Source: a virus
IMG/VR virus record: IMGVR_UViG_3300049893_001953
Coordinates: 1 to 33,384 of that record
Reading direction: 5' to 3' (one strand)
Length of the DNA: 33,384 bases
Of this stretch, positions 23,047-29,948 are shown one piece after another (position 1 is the first letter of the stretch; the number at the start of each line of letters is the position of its first letter). A program made the position numbers and the translations under genes. The notes under the pieces are model-generated. The model was not told the origin of the DNA. It did no database searches and saw only the letters and a program-made list of their open reading frames with translations.

Positions 23047-23951
23047 GTACAACTGTTCTAGAATCATCCAAATGGGAACTCACAAACGCAAGGCAGCACT
23101 TCCACGCTTATTGTTGGAAGCTATCTTTGCAGTTTGATAATCGGATCTTCCGGTGGACAGAATACCCACAAGACCTTGTCTTGTTTGACGGGCAGACATA
23201 CGGACCAGCGCAGGGCGGCGACACTTCCGCGCGTGATGCCATTGCAACTCTAGAGGCATCCAACAAAGAGTTCAAAGGCTTTGCCGTGCTTGAGACCGGG
23301 GATGGGCTTACGCAAACCGAGATCCGCAATGGCGCACTCGTCGGTGCTTACTTGGATGAGTACTTAGTAGACTGGCGAACGCCGTGGCTTGCTCCTCTGC
23401 ACTGCACTCGTTACTTTATCAAGTCCGCGACAATGGACGGGAGTCTCTGGCGCTTAGATTGCCAAGGTCTTAGCTACATCTATGAGGATCAGGTTGGCGA
23501 GTATTGGGGACCGCTCTGTAGGTCCGAATTGTTCGACTCTGGGATTCGCAAGTGCAATCTCCCGACAAGCGGGAAGATCATAGCGAGCTCTATTCTTCAC
23601 GTTTACCCCGGAGACACCGGACGCTATAAGATCAAGGTGTCCGCATTCGGGGCCTTTGCTGCGGACAATTGGGCGAACGACGGCAAGGTTTATTTCTTGT
23701 CTGGCGCTATGTCTGGGCGCATCGGGAACATCAAACAGTGGGATTATCTTGGATCTAATCAAGCAGATCTTTATTTGCAAGAACGGTCCCCTCATCCGCT
23801 AACCGTTGGGATGAACCTGACGCTTTACCCGGGTTGCGACAAAACGCTCGCGACCTGCAAAGCGAAGTTCAATAATGTTATCAACTTTCAAGGAGAGCCT
23901 TGGATTCCAGGCGGAGACGCAGGGACGAGAGGCGTATCCACAAAGTTTTGA
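23043..23951 (+). CDS. tail hub protein, GTA gp13/BR0599-like, possible Fe-S protein
   Basis: The 302-residue protein belongs to the DUF2163/BR0599 family (TIGR02218), the gp13 hub of gene transfer agents and functional analogue of lambda gpL. The N-terminus (LTNARQHFHAYCWKLSLQF) and the segment YLDEYLVDWRTPW are family-like, and the C-terminus ends with FNNVINFQGEPWIPGGD. Four cysteines (159, 171, 265, 272) sit where this family and lambda gpL bind a [4Fe-4S] cluster: PLCR, RKCNLP, YPGCDK and ATCKAKF. The hub links the distal ring to the tip. It starts within an ATGA overlap. Confidence 0.85.
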   Translation: MSTTVLESSKWELTNARQHFHAYCWKLSLQFDNRIFRWTEYPQDLVLFDGQTYGPAQGGDTSARDAIATLEASNKEFKGFAVLETGDGLTQTEIRNGALVGAYLDEYLVDWRTPWLAPLHCTRYFIKSATMDGSLWRLDCQGLSYIYEDQVGEYWGPLCRSELFDSGIRKCNLPTSGKIIASSILHVYPGDTGRYKIKVSAFGAFAADNWANDGKVYFLSGAMSGRIGNIKQWDYLGSNQADLYLQERSPHPLTVGMNLTLYPGCDKTLATCKAKFNNVINFQGEPWIPGGDAGTRGVSTKF

Positions 23952-23960
23952 GGAGGACCG

Positions 23961-24614
23961 ATGGCTTTCATCCCAAACGTTATTCAGTTCTATCGAGAAG
24001 CTCCGACAGCTCCTTGTCGGACAAAGAAGAGCGCAGATTTTTCATTGGATAAAAAGAGAGTTCAGATAACAGACCGAAGTGAGGCCATTTTAGCGGAGGC
24101 CAGATCTTTGATCGGAAAGACTTTCCAACTCAACGCACGCGACCCGCTCGCTACAGATTGCGGAGGAATGATGATTGAGATCTGCAAGCGGCTCGAGCTT
24201 CGTTGGGAAGACCTAGGCCGTCATTACGATCTATCGGATTGCGGAGGTCAGGCACTTTACGTGCATCTTCGTGGGTGCACAAACGAAGTTCCTGTCGCGG
24301 ATGCTCTTCCTGGCGACATGCTCTTGCTATCTATTCGTCATTTGGACTATCCGCAACATTTGGCCATCTTTGCGGGATCGACTATTATCCACTCCAACCC
24401 GTCTTTCACGACGCGTGCAATCACGGAGCAACCGTTCACGGATGAGTGGGTCAAGCGAGTCTACGCCGTGTTCCGATTCAGAGGTCTCAAGGAGGCGGCA
24501 AAGCACACGGCTCCTTTGCATATGCACGTTCCCTGTGAGGCGTGCGTGCGAGAGAACCCACGCGCATTCACTAAGAGAAGAATGATCTCTTTCGCTAAGA
24601 CGTGCGCTCATTAG
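23961..24614 (+). CDS. NlpC/P60-type tail peptidase, GTA gp14-like
   Basis: The 217-residue protein is a tail-borne cell wall peptidase of the NlpC/P60 type, located as in GTA gp14 and lambda gpK. Cys67 in ATDCGGMMIEIC is the probable nucleophile, His133 in PQHLAIF the base, and His144 in TIIHSN the third residue. LPGDMLLL is the standard strand before the His motif. Such enzymes open peptidoglycan locally during DNA entry. The last 45 residues (including HVPCEACVREN and a final Cys) are an unusual Cys/His-rich extension that could bind a metal. GAGGAGG stands 8 bases before ATG 23961, an excellent ribosome binding site. Confidence 0.88.
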   Translation: MAFIPNVIQFYREAPTAPCRTKKSADFSLDKKRVQITDRSEAILAEARSLIGKTFQLNARDPLATDCGGMMIEICKRLELRWEDLGRHYDLSDCGGQALYVHLRGCTNEVPVADALPGDMLLLSIRHLDYPQHLAIFAGSTIIHSNPSFTTRAITEQPFTDEWVKRVYAVFRFRGLKEAAKHTAPLHMHVPCEACVRENPRAFTKRRMISFAKTCAH

Positions 24615-24648
24615 CGCTCACCTCCGTGCTAGTCTAGCCTCAGGAGAA

Positions 24649-27483
24649 GTGCTTAAGTGCACGACTGATCTTGTGGCTACTTTAGTCTTGGGTGTCGCTG
24701 GAAATGCAATCTATCCTGGAGTCGGTGGGGCGATCGGAGCTGTCGTCGGAGCTGCAATCGACACCGTCGCTTCTATCTATATTCAAAAGGCGCTGACGCC
24801 GACGAGGCCACGCCCAGAGCTTGTTCGAAACACAACGTCGGATCAAGGAAACCCCGCTCCGGTTGTTTATGGCAATCGTGTCCGTGTCCCTGGACAAGTG
24901 ATCTACATGTCCAGGATCAAAGAGACAGAGGTTTCCGCTACCACGAAGGGCAAGGCGGAAGGCTCGATCACTTATAAGTACACCACGACCGTTGCGATCG
25001 CGTTTGCTAGATCTACTGTCCAAGAGATCTCCTCTATATTCGCTAATGGAGATCTAGTCTACTCCTCGATCGGATGGGACCCTGGTCTACAGACAGCGAA
25101 CGTCCACCATATCGAGACTTATACGCTTGTTCAGCCCGGAGCCGGAGGAGGGACGTACTACACCGTACTCTATTATTTCCCAAAGGATGGATCTGCTCCC
25201 GTGATCCAAGCAGGGACGGAGGTTACGGTGACAGGTCCGGCTCCACAAAATACAGGAGCAAACTTTATCCGTTGTGTGTACCCACTCGTCCCTTCTGGTT
25301 TAGATCACGACAACTGGGATATCATTGGACTACTAAAAGGACGCATGGAGGATGGAGCTACGCCCGGAGTTCCAGTGTTGAATCCAGCGGGTAGCTATTC
25401 GTTTCAGTCCACAAGCACAAACCCTCTGACAGACAATCAATATATCGACACGCTTCCCGTGTTCTATACAGGACAACCCGATCAGCTAATAGATCCACTA
25501 TTAGACGCGCATACTCCTGGAAACTCTCCAGCTTATCGAGGGACCACTTATGTCGTGCTTCAGGATTTCAATGTTACTAAGTTCGGGGGACAGCTCCCGA
25601 GGTTCGAAGCAATACTCACGGTGAATCCTTCCGCTCGTCCGGTTGGAAGGACGATCTATGAGATTACACAAAAGAGCGTGACAAACATTGGAATCGAAGT
25701 TGATACAACAGACATCGAAGACATCTATGTTTCAGGATTGATGGTCCTTGGTCCGACGCAACTCAAGAACACGGTCCGTCAGTTGATGGAGCTTTATTTC
25801 TTGGATGCGTTTGAGACGTTCCGTATCAGCGATGTCGGACAAGTTTGGCCCGTCCTGAAGTTCGTTCAGCGCAAGGACGTCGGGGCGCTGGCAATCCCTT
25901 ATGCGGACGTCGGGGCAAACGAGGAGGGCTCTCAGGAGTACGACAAGCAAGAGATTGCAGTTACAGATCGGCGTGACCTTCCGACAGGGCTTGTGCTTGA
26001 CTTTATCAATGCGAGCAACGAGTACCAACCTGGATCGTTTGCTTACACGGTCCGTCCAGCGAACGTGATGGCAGACACAACGGTCAAGGTAAGCACGGAT
26101 CTTGTCCTTACTCCTGTCCAGGCGCAGACGCTCGCGAGACAGATGTTCTGGACAGCGAATGTCAACCACGACCAAATCCGGATCAAGCTTCCACTCAAAT
26201 ACTCATCCGTGATACCCGGAGACGTGGTCTCTTGGCCCATGTCCGGTCAGGACCCAGATTCCGTCAGATTTAGAGTTAACAAGGTATCTAAAGGACAGAA
26301 CGGAATACTGGATCTAGAGGGCATTATAGAGGACCAAAACGGGTACTCTCAAAGCTTCCCTGTCGTGTACTCCAGTCCGCTCCCACGAGACCCGCCGGGA
26401 GGTGTAGGAACAAACATGCTCTACGTGCTGGACATGCCTTCCTTATTCCAGGGGCACGCAACTCGTTTCGGGATCTACACGTTTGTTGGGATTGGAGTGG
26501 ATCGTAGACCGGACGAGCAGCCCGAGTTTCCTGGAGATCCAGAAATTGTAGAACCGACAGCGATCTACAAGAGCATAGACGATGGATCTAACTTTGTCTA
26601 TGTAGACACGCACACACAAGCTGGAGTCTACGGCCTGGCTGTAACCGTGCTCGGAAATGCAAACGATATCGCGTGGGATACGTTCAACACGGTGGATATT
26701 GATATCGCGGATCCGACACGAATGTTCCTCACTAATGCAGCGGAGGAGACGGTAGGGAGCGGACTCAGGAACCAAGCCATACTAGGGAACGAGGTTATTG
26801 GATTCACAACGGCGACTCTAATATCTCCTGGACGCTACCGTCTGTCTCATCTAATACGTGGACGTCGTGATACAATCTCTGAAGCGGCCACTCATGCAGT
26901 TCAGGAGGTTTTCATCTTGCTAGATAACGTCACATCGATTCACTTTGGGGATCTTCAAAACCTTGATTACAACCGTCCAGTGATGTTTCTTGGCATTCCC
27001 CGAGGTATGCCTCCGGGAACAGCCGGGCTCTACAACACGGTCACTAGGACTCCAGAGGCCCAGACTCTGCAACCGTTCAAGCCTCGCTCCCGCTGGCTCA
27101 AGCGTGGTACAGACCAGACGATCCGATTTTATTTCAAATGGAGGTCTAGGGTTATCTTCCGTCTGTTCTCGGGCATCTCTGCTCCTCGCGCGGACGACAC
27201 TCATTGTTTTATATTAGAGGTCTATTGGATGGATCCGGCTGCTCAAGACGGTTACGAGTTCATTCGAGCAATCGAGTGTTGCTTTGAGGATGACGATGAA
27301 TATTGGATTGAGTACACGAGGGACATGCAAGCCTATGACTTTCATCGGCCCGACAGAATCCTAGATGGATCTTATCCGGTCAAGCTTGGATTGGAGATCT
27401 ACAAGAAATCGACAACGCTCGGCATCGGAAGACGCTCTGTTGGAGTTATGGACGGTCTTGGCCCGCTGCTTGTTTACTTCTAA
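24649..27483 (+). CDS. tail tip attachment protein, GTA gp15/Phage-tail_3-like
   Basis: The 944-residue protein is the tip or megatron protein. An N-terminal hydrophobic Gly/Ala stretch (VLGVAGNAIYPGVGGAIGAVVGAAIDTVAS) opens it, as in other gp15-type proteins. Residues 60-100 (NTTSDQGNPAPVVYGNRVRVPG) and residues about 330-510 (RPVGRTIYEI to PLKYSSVIPGDVVSWP) match the Phage-tail_3 (PF13550) region. Residues about 685-745 (ADPTRMFLTNAAEETVGSG, EVIGFTTATLISPGRYRLS and HLIRGRRDT) match the GTA gp15 carboxyl domain. The family often has a TIM-barrel glycosidase part; it is missing here. The start is uncertain: GTG 24649 has AGGAG only 2 bases away and the next GTG is 24 bases later. Confidence 0.85.
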   Translation: MLKCTTDLVATLVLGVAGNAIYPGVGGAIGAVVGAAIDTVASIYIQKALTPTRPRPELVRNTTSDQGNPAPVVYGNRVRVPGQVIYMSRIKETEVSATTKGKAEGSITYKYTTTVAIAFARSTVQEISSIFANGDLVYSSIGWDPGLQTANVHHIETYTLVQPGAGGGTYYTVLYYFPKDGSAPVIQAGTEVTVTGPAPQNTGANFIRCVYPLVPSGLDHDNWDIIGLLKGRMEDGATPGVPVLNPAGSYSFQSTSTNPLTDNQYIDTLPVFYTGQPDQLIDPLLDAHTPGNSPAYRGTTYVVLQDFNVTKFGGQLPRFEAILTVNPSARPVGRTIYEITQKSVTNIGIEVDTTDIEDIYVSGLMVLGPTQLKNTVRQLMELYFLDAFETFRISDVGQVWPVLKFVQRKDVGALAIPYADVGANEEGSQEYDKQEIAVTDRRDLPTGLVLDFINASNEYQPGSFAYTVRPANVMADTTVKVSTDLVLTPVQAQTLARQMFWTANVNHDQIRIKLPLKYSSVIPGDVVSWPMSGQDPDSVRFRVNKVSKGQNGILDLEGIIEDQNGYSQSFPVVYSSPLPRDPPGGVGTNMLYVLDMPSLFQGHATRFGIYTFVGIGVDRRPDEQPEFPGDPEIVEPTAIYKSIDDGSNFVYVDTHTQAGVYGLAVTVLGNANDIAWDTFNTVDIDIADPTRMFLTNAAEETVGSGLRNQAILGNEVIGFTTATLISPGRYRLSHLIRGRRDTISEAATHAVQEVFILLDNVTSIHFGDLQNLDYNRPVMFLGIPRGMPPGTAGLYNTVTRTPEAQTLQPFKPRSRWLKRGTDQTIRFYFKWRSRVIFRLFSGISAPRADDTHCFILEVYWMDPAAQDGYEFIRAIECCFEDDDEYWIEYTRDMQAYDFHRPDRILDGSYPVKLGLEIYKKSTTLGIGRRSVGVMDGLGPLLVYF

Positions 27484-27484
27484 C

Positions 27485-27503
27485 GCGTGCTACCATCACA
27501 CGC
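27485..27503 (+). promoter_or_regulatory. hairpin ending directly at the tail fibre start codon
   Basis: GCGTG (27485-27489) pairs with CACGC (27499-27503) across a 9-base loop, and the ATG at 27504 follows without a gap. The leader of this gene has no Shine-Dalgarno. The arrangement resembles the hairpin before the gene at 15626. Confidence 0.4.
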
Positions 27504-28196
27504 ATGGCAGACAACGATCCATTCTTCTCTTCGACGTACATGACCGAAGCGACCTCGCGTGCAGACTTGATCCATAACGAGTTCGCTGCGAGGGTTGCGG
27601 CTACTCTTGGGGTTCTGAAAGGAGTGGACGTCAACACTCCTCCAGGGTCTCCAGCGGACTTCGATGCCTACATAGTAGGGACAAGCCCAACGGGGCCGTG
27701 GTCTGCGGCGGCGGGGCAGATTGCGTTCTGGCTCAACGGATGGAAGTTCGTCCCTGTCAAAGAGGGCATGAAGCTTCTTGTCGCAGCGGACGTTAGCGGG
27801 CAAGCTGGACGCCACATCGACTACTTTTCGGGAGGGTGGTCCTCTGTCGGAGGTTCGCAGTTTGTGTCGGCTGTGAATCTTTCTGGTGTGTGGACGATCC
27901 AATGGGATCTTAAGTACGGAGTCACGCTCCGCACAACACTCACAAACCCGACAACGGTGATTGAGAAGCCAGCAAATGCGAGGTACGGACGTCCCGTCTA
28001 TGTCGTCGTTCAGCAGGACGCGACCGGAGGACGATTGATTCAGTTTAAGACTGGACAGTGGGTATCGTCGGGAGGTACGTACACACAACCGACCGCTACC
28101 GCAAACGCTCGCACGGCGTACACGGCTATCTGGTATGGACCAAGCGATGTTGGCCCGACAATACTTGGAGCGACGCTCAACCTAATCAATGTCTAG
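27504..28196 (+). CDS. tail fibre-like protein with DUF2793-type domain
   Basis: The 230-residue protein contains the DUF2793 signature: VNTPPGSPADFDAYIVGTSPTGPWSAAAGQIAF split over residues about 43-75, then NGWKFVPVKEGMKLLVAAD and a FSGGWSSVGG strand. This domain is common near tail tips of alphaproteobacterial phages and GTAs and probably contributes to a receptor-binding fibre. The C-terminal part (ARYGRPVYVVVQQDAT to AYTAIWYGPSDVGP) is beta-rich. It is the last late gene; its stop overlaps the convergent queE stop (CTAG at 28193-28196). No Shine-Dalgarno is visible and a hairpin abuts the ATG. Confidence 0.75.
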   Translation: MADNDPFFSSTYMTEATSRADLIHNEFAARVAATLGVLKGVDVNTPPGSPADFDAYIVGTSPTGPWSAAAGQIAFWLNGWKFVPVKEGMKLLVAADVSGQAGRHIDYFSGGWSSVGGSQFVSAVNLSGVWTIQWDLKYGVTLRTTLTNPTTVIEKPANARYGRPVYVVVQQDATGGRLIQFKTGQWVSSGGTYTQPTATANARTAYTAIWYGPSDVGPTILGATLNLINV

Positions 28197-28942
28197 GGCA
28201 AGTTCAGAGTCTTGTGGAGTTGCACGCTTAGGCGATACCCGTAGCGCTCGCACACGGATATCGCAGTTCCAAGGTTGTTAGCCTTGGCAAGCGCGTCGTT
28301 CGTGTCGCAAGGTTGTATCAAGACTTCAGAGTTACGAACCGTCGGCTCTCCGAACTGTTCTGGTCGCGCAACTCGGCATTGATTAGACATCAACGATCGT
28401 TGGGAGTTGCGAATCGGCAAACCGTCCTTGATGCAATTCTTACCGCTCTCGCAGATATACTTGATCGCGTGAATGAATGGTCCGATCCCTGGAGCAATAG
28501 AGGCAGTCTTCGGGCTGCAAACGATTGTGTTGACTGGGCCGTCCGACCCTCGCTTGGCGAAGATGTCTTCTAGGTCCTTTGTCCATACAGTTCCGGCCGT
28601 CTCCACTTGCACGCGCAATCCGGCGTTGTTCAGTGCAAGGACCAGTGGGCGGACGTACTGACGCAAAGGCTCCCCTCCGGTGAGTACGACTAAGGAGATC
28701 CCCGGAGTTGCTTTGCGGATAGAAGTGGTCCGATCAAGAATCTGTTCTACAGTCAATTGATCTTTTACAGTGAAGTCTGTATCGCAAAAGTTGCATTGAA
28801 GGTTGCATCCTGCCAAGCGAATGAATATCGCAGGCATTCCCGTGAGAGGACCTTCGCCTTGGATCGTTGGGAAGATCGAGTGGACTTCAAACGTCGGATG
28901 AGGAGAACGGAGGACAGATGCTTTCTCGTTTGTGCCGAACAT
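28193..28942 (-). CDS. queE: QueE, 7-carboxy-7-deazaguanine synthase
   Basis: The 249-residue radical-SAM enzyme converts 6-carboxytetrahydropterin to 7-carboxy-7-deazaguanine on the route to preQ0. The Cx3Cx2C cluster-binding motif is at Cys46, Cys50 and Cys53 (AGCNLQCNFCDTDF). IFPTIQGEGPLTGMPAIFIRL precedes it, SLVVLTGGEP holds the SAM-binding TGGEP at 88-92, and VCSPK follows. The C-terminus (YGYRLSVQLHKTLNLP) is typical. Length and motifs indicate a complete enzyme. It is transcribed against the late genes, with no clear Shine-Dalgarno upstream and a leader running into the structured region. In phages it usually feeds guanine modification of DNA. Confidence 0.95.
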   Translation of the reverse strand: MFGTNEKASVLRSPHPTFEVHSIFPTIQGEGPLTGMPAIFIRLAGCNLQCNFCDTDFTVKDQLTVEQILDRTTSIRKATPGISLVVLTGGEPLRQYVRPLVLALNNAGLRVQVETAGTVWTKDLEDIFAKRGSDGPVNTIVCSPKTASIAPGIGPFIHAIKYICESGKNCIKDGLPIRNSQRSLMSNQCRVARPEQFGEPTVRNSEVLIQPCDTNDALAKANNLGTAISVCERYGYRLSVQLHKTLNLP

Positions 28943-29142
28943 GGAGGCAATATACGCTCGATTGATTCACAAGCCGTTACGTACGAAAGATCCATTAAAC
29001 AAAGAGGCTTTATTTTAGAATACGGACGCCAACCGCGCTACACAAAACAAAACACTTGCGGCCCATGAAGCCTCTCGCGTACAACAAACAAGCCGAACCG
29101 AAGGCACTCAAACGAGTTTGAAGCAACGGCAGCGGTGGAGCA

Positions 29143-29190
29143 GGAGCCGGTCTACGGGAGTCATCACCCGAAGACTGGCTTCTTTATTTT
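29143..29190 (+). terminator. strong rho-independent terminator
   Basis: Bases 29143-29153 pair with 29172-29182 (11 bp including two G-U pairs). After a single A-A mismatch, CGGG (29155-29158) pairs with CCCG (29167-29170) around the loop AGTCATCA. The stem is followed by TTTATTTT (29183-29190). It is the clearest terminator in the window and reads on the plus strand, yet no plus-strand protein gene ends upstream of it. An untranslated transcript of up to about 180 bases must be considered. Confidence 0.85.
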
Positions 29191-29305
29191 CAGGTGCTGT
29201 ACGCTCCGCGAGGCATCTAAGACATCACTCCTTGAGTTGTTGATGACCAGCTCTTGGGGAACATAGTTTGCGCGGCCTTGTCAGCCTGGTAGAGTCGTCC
29301 GTTTC

Positions 29306-29332
29306 GCTTGCAACGCCCGCGAGGGAGCAAGC
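29306..29332 (+). promoter_or_regulatory. stem-loop with a GCGA (GNRA) tetraloop
   Basis: GCTTGC (29306-29311) pairs with GCAAGC (29327-29332). Inside, CCC (29316-29318) pairs with GGG (29323-29325) around GCGA, a GNRA-class tetraloop that is very stable in RNA. The internal loop is asymmetric (four bases against one). It supports an RNA rather than a DNA function. Confidence 0.55.
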
Positions 29333-29396
29333 AGAAATGAGCAAGACCCGCTCCGCTGGTAGGTCCGGCAACTATCGCCGTCTATCTTCTTCTAGT

Positions 29397-29425
29397 GGGT
29401 CAAGTCCGAGTGGCTTCTTTGACCC
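29397..29425 (+). promoter_or_regulatory. 7-bp stem-loop
   Basis: GGGTCAA (29397-29403) pairs perfectly with TTGACCC (29419-29425) around a 15-base loop. The loop and 3' arm include GGCTTCTTT, also present at two terminators in this window. A further small hairpin, CACACT-CAAC-AGTGTG, lies just downstream at 29436-29451. Confidence 0.5.
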
Positions 29426-29543
29426 CGGGAAGTCCCACACTCAACAGTGTGCACTCGACGTTGGATGCGTGGTGGACGGTTTTGCTCAGCCGTCGAAATG
29501 GTGCGACATCCAACTATGACCGAGGCGACTCAAGTCCTCAGCC

Positions 29544-29564
29544 ATACCCCTTTGTTTGGGGTAT
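29544..29564 (+). terminator. terminator-like hairpin
   Basis: ATACCCC (29544-29550), loop TTTGTTT, GGGGTAT (29558-29564) is a perfect 7-bp stem followed by TTCCC. The U-tract is short, so termination would be partial. A second palindrome, AGCTCTT-C-AAGAGCT, follows at 29572-29586. Confidence 0.5.
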
Positions 29565-29592
29565 TTCCCTCAGCTCTTCAAGAGCTCCGCCT

Positions 29593-29617
29593 CTGGCTTC
29601 TGGCTTCTGGCTTCTGG
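29593..29617 (+). repeat. heptanucleotide tandem repeat (CTGGCTT)
   Basis: Three exact copies of CTGGCTT (29593, 29600, 29607) plus a partial CTGG run directly into the 9-bp stem at 29617-29647. Short direct repeats next to a hairpin and an A/T-rich stem resemble iteron-type binding arrays, but three copies of 7 bases is a small array and replication slippage is an equally simple origin. Confidence 0.7.
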
Positions 29618-29647
29618 TCTCAAGCGCCGAAGGAAAAAGCTTGAGAC
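29617..29647 (+). promoter_or_regulatory. 9-bp stem-loop
   Basis: GTCTCAAGC (29617-29625) pairs perfectly with GCTTGAGAC (29639-29647) around a purine-rich 13-base loop (GCCGAAGGAAAAA). The exposed loop contains an AAGGA-like sequence resembling a Shine-Dalgarno, which could bind ribosomes or an antisense target. Confidence 0.6.
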
Positions 29648-29660
29648 GCTAGTCAGCTTA

Positions 29661-29696
29661 GAGCTTCCTCTTTTGATTTATAAATAAGAGAAGCTC
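29661..29696 (+). promoter_or_regulatory. 11-bp A/T-rich hairpin
   Basis: GAGCTT (29661-29666) pairs with AAGCTC (29691-29696), and after a bulged C, CTCTT (29668-29672) pairs with AAGAG (29686-29690). The loop contains the self-complementary ATTTATAAAT. This is the most A/T-rich spot in the region, a possible DNA unwinding or promoter site. Confidence 0.6.
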
Positions 29697-29724
29697 CTAC
29701 AGTCATCTAAATAAAAATGGGCGA

Positions 29725-29759
29725 TTGGCTTGTCTCTGCTTCTAGCGGACACAAGCCAA
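29725..29759 (+). promoter_or_regulatory. 9-bp stem-loop
   Basis: TTGGCTTGT (29725-29733) pairs perfectly with ACAAGCCAA (29751-29759) across a 17-base loop. It is one of two consecutive 9-bp hairpins separated by 22 bases. Confidence 0.6.
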
Positions 29760-29781
29760 GTCTCGTTATGCCCTCAAGCTT

Positions 29782-29820
29782 GCTGTCGCCGCGTAGCGCG
29801 TCTTTCTTGTGGGCGACAGC
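29782..29820 (+). promoter_or_regulatory. 9-bp stem-loop with internal hairpin
   Basis: GCTGTCGCC (29782-29790) pairs perfectly with GGCGACAGC (29812-29820). The 21-base apical segment holds a small GCG-TAG-CGC hairpin (29791-29799). CAAG at 29775 and CTTG at 29822 can extend the stem beyond a small internal loop. A further GGCT-TGT-AGCC hairpin lies at 29856-29866. Confidence 0.6.
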
Positions 29821-29913
29821 TCTTGGCACCGTGGCCCGTCATGTCCCTGCCTTGTGGCTTGTAGCCTCTCGTTCTTTGTATCTAAGAAAAAGCTGGAGAT
29901 TGCAGTTAGTCCG

Positions 29914-29941
29914 TTCCAAAGAGTATGGATTAGAGTATAAT
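29914..29941 (+). promoter_or_regulatory. probable promoter of the HTH-queD-replication operon
   Basis: A perfect TATAAT lies at 29936-29941. The best -35 candidate is TTCCAA (29914-29919), 16 bases upstream and a poor match, so an activator or a phage sigma factor may be needed. The ATG of the next gene is 8 bases past the -10 box, so transcription would begin at or next to the start codon and the message may be leaderless. Confidence 0.55.
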
Positions 29942-29948
29942 CTTTTGC

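Larger units (their letters stand above)
28943..29948. other. structured non-coding region of about 1 kb between queE and the queD operon
   Basis: This 1006-base interval carries no frame I accept as protein coding. Instead it contains at least nine strong stem-loops between 29108 and 29866, some with 9-bp perfect or 15-bp near-perfect stems, plus a heptanucleotide tandem repeat. In a random kilobase I would expect around one perfect 7-bp stem with a loop under about 20 bases and almost no 9-bp stems, so the density is unusual. It divides the leftward queE gene from the rightward replication operon, where phages often place early promoters, small RNAs or a replication origin. Which of these applies is unknown. 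The individual structures are listed separately. Confidence 0.7.

Noticed and set aside
5960-28196. The virion block as a domesticated gene transfer agent
   Set aside because: Although the tip genes are GTA-like, the coat is P22-like, and replication, nucleotide and base-modification genes are present, which points to an active phage genome.
29275-29350. A tRNA-like stretch (GCCTGGTAGAGTC followed by an arm-like hairpin)
   Set aside because: The D-stem does not pair, no T-loop GTTCRA is present, and the hairpin at 29306-29332 is a better fit without a cloverleaf.
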